Shown: positions 5,358 through 5,493 of the stretch, one piece after another
Numbering within the stretch: the stretch's first letter is position 1
Layout of the letters: every line of letters starts with the position of its first letter
NCBI GenBank assembly: GCA_016290695.1
Contig: JAEEUX010000175.1
Span: forward strand, 1-5,493
Length of the DNA: 5,493 nt
DNA from: Oscillospiraceae bacterium
GTDB taxonomy: Bacteria; Bacillota; Clostridia; Oscillospirales; Oscillospiraceae
Reading direction: 5' to 3'
Notes under the pieces: model-generated
Database searches by the model: none
The model's input: only the letters and a program-made list of their open reading frames with translations
Told to the model about the DNA's origin: nothing
Position numbers and translations under genes: made by a program

Positions 5358-5385
5358 GTCCGGTAGGGGGCGCCGTCCTCGGCGC
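5358..5385 (+). repeat. REP-like element R3 (GTCCGGTAGGG + hairpin)
   Basis: GTCCGGTAGGG (5358-5368) precedes the hairpin GCGCCG (5370-5375), loop TCCT, CGGCGC (5380-5385). The leader and loop are identical to R4, while the stem bases differ in a way that keeps pairing. TGGTTGAA occurs 6 nt upstream (5345-5352), as it also does near R4. Confidence 0.75.
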
Positions 5386-5413
5386 TGTGGGCCGTGGGGC
5401 TTGCCCCCGGCAT
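5385..5413 (+). repeat. palindromic spacer repeat, copy 2 (inverted relative to 3091-3120)
   Basis: This stretch contains TGTGGGCC, GTGGGGCTTGCCCC and CGGCATG, and follows R3 directly. It matches the minus strand of 3091-3120 over nearly its whole length with only a few changes. Together with R3 and R4 it forms a composite repeat cluster in the 5341-5493 region, which otherwise holds no gene. Confidence 0.7.
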
Positions 5414-5452
5414 GGCCCCCACCATAAGCACAATCCCATTTGGTTGAACCAT

Positions 5453-5483
5453 GTCCGGTAGGGAACGCTGTCCTCAGCGTTCC
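5453..5483 (+). repeat. REP-like element R4 (GTCCGGTAGGG + hairpin)
   Basis: GTCCGGTAGGG (5453-5463) overlaps a perfect 9-bp hairpin, GGAACGCTG (5462-5470), loop TCCT, CAGCGTTCC (5475-5483). TGGTTGAA lies at 5441-5448. It is in the same orientation as R3, 95 bp further on. The repeat cluster may continue beyond the window edge. Confidence 0.8.
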
Positions 5484-5493
5484 TCAAAGCAAG

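Overview
This 5.5 kb window has the look of a moderately GC-rich Clostridia-type Firmicute, probably a gut relative of the Oscillospiraceae. The evidence is strong AGGAGG-type ribosome binding sites, a lipoprotein-anchored MetQ, a glycine riboswitch with a Rho-independent terminator, an AGCS symporter, and GTAGGGG extragenic palindromes. The taxonomic placement is an inference; the gene calls do not depend on it.

Left half (1-2509, minus strand): a methionine ABC importer operon in the order metN-metI-metQ. It reads leftward from a full-consensus promoter (TTGACA, 17 bp, TATAAT). metN (TTG start) and metI are separated by 2 nt, and metQ follows after 98 nt. That gap carries a second good promoter, so the binding protein can be made in excess. 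metQ is cut by the window edge. I see no SAM riboswitch or T-box. The short leader instead holds a small hairpin followed by a U-tract.

Centre (2510-2864, plus strand): a divergent promoter drives a glycine riboswitch with one canonical aptamer (type II-like). It is preceded by a structured but non-canonical stretch where aptamer I would normally lie, and followed by a strong intrinsic terminator. The 5' strand of aptamer P1/P2 can form 13 continuous pairs with the 5' side of the terminator. This predicts an OFF switch: glycine gives termination.

Right half (2865-5493, plus strand): the expected target of such a riboswitch is agcS (alanine/glycine:cation symporter), and it is present and intact. 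However, it starts about 940 nt beyond the terminator. The space between holds a block of REP-like palindromes (GTAGGGG plus hairpin) and a complete REP-associated tyrosine transposase (RAYT). More GTAG-hairpin repeats follow the agcS terminator. The block next to them is a copy, in opposite orientation, of one upstream of the transposase.

Working model: two amino-acid import systems diverge from a shared control region. One is methionine uptake from a strong constitutive-looking promoter. The other is glycine/alanine uptake gated by glycine. A RAYT/REP module appears to have entered the riboswitch-agcS transcription unit, so the transposase may be transcribed only when glycine is scarce.
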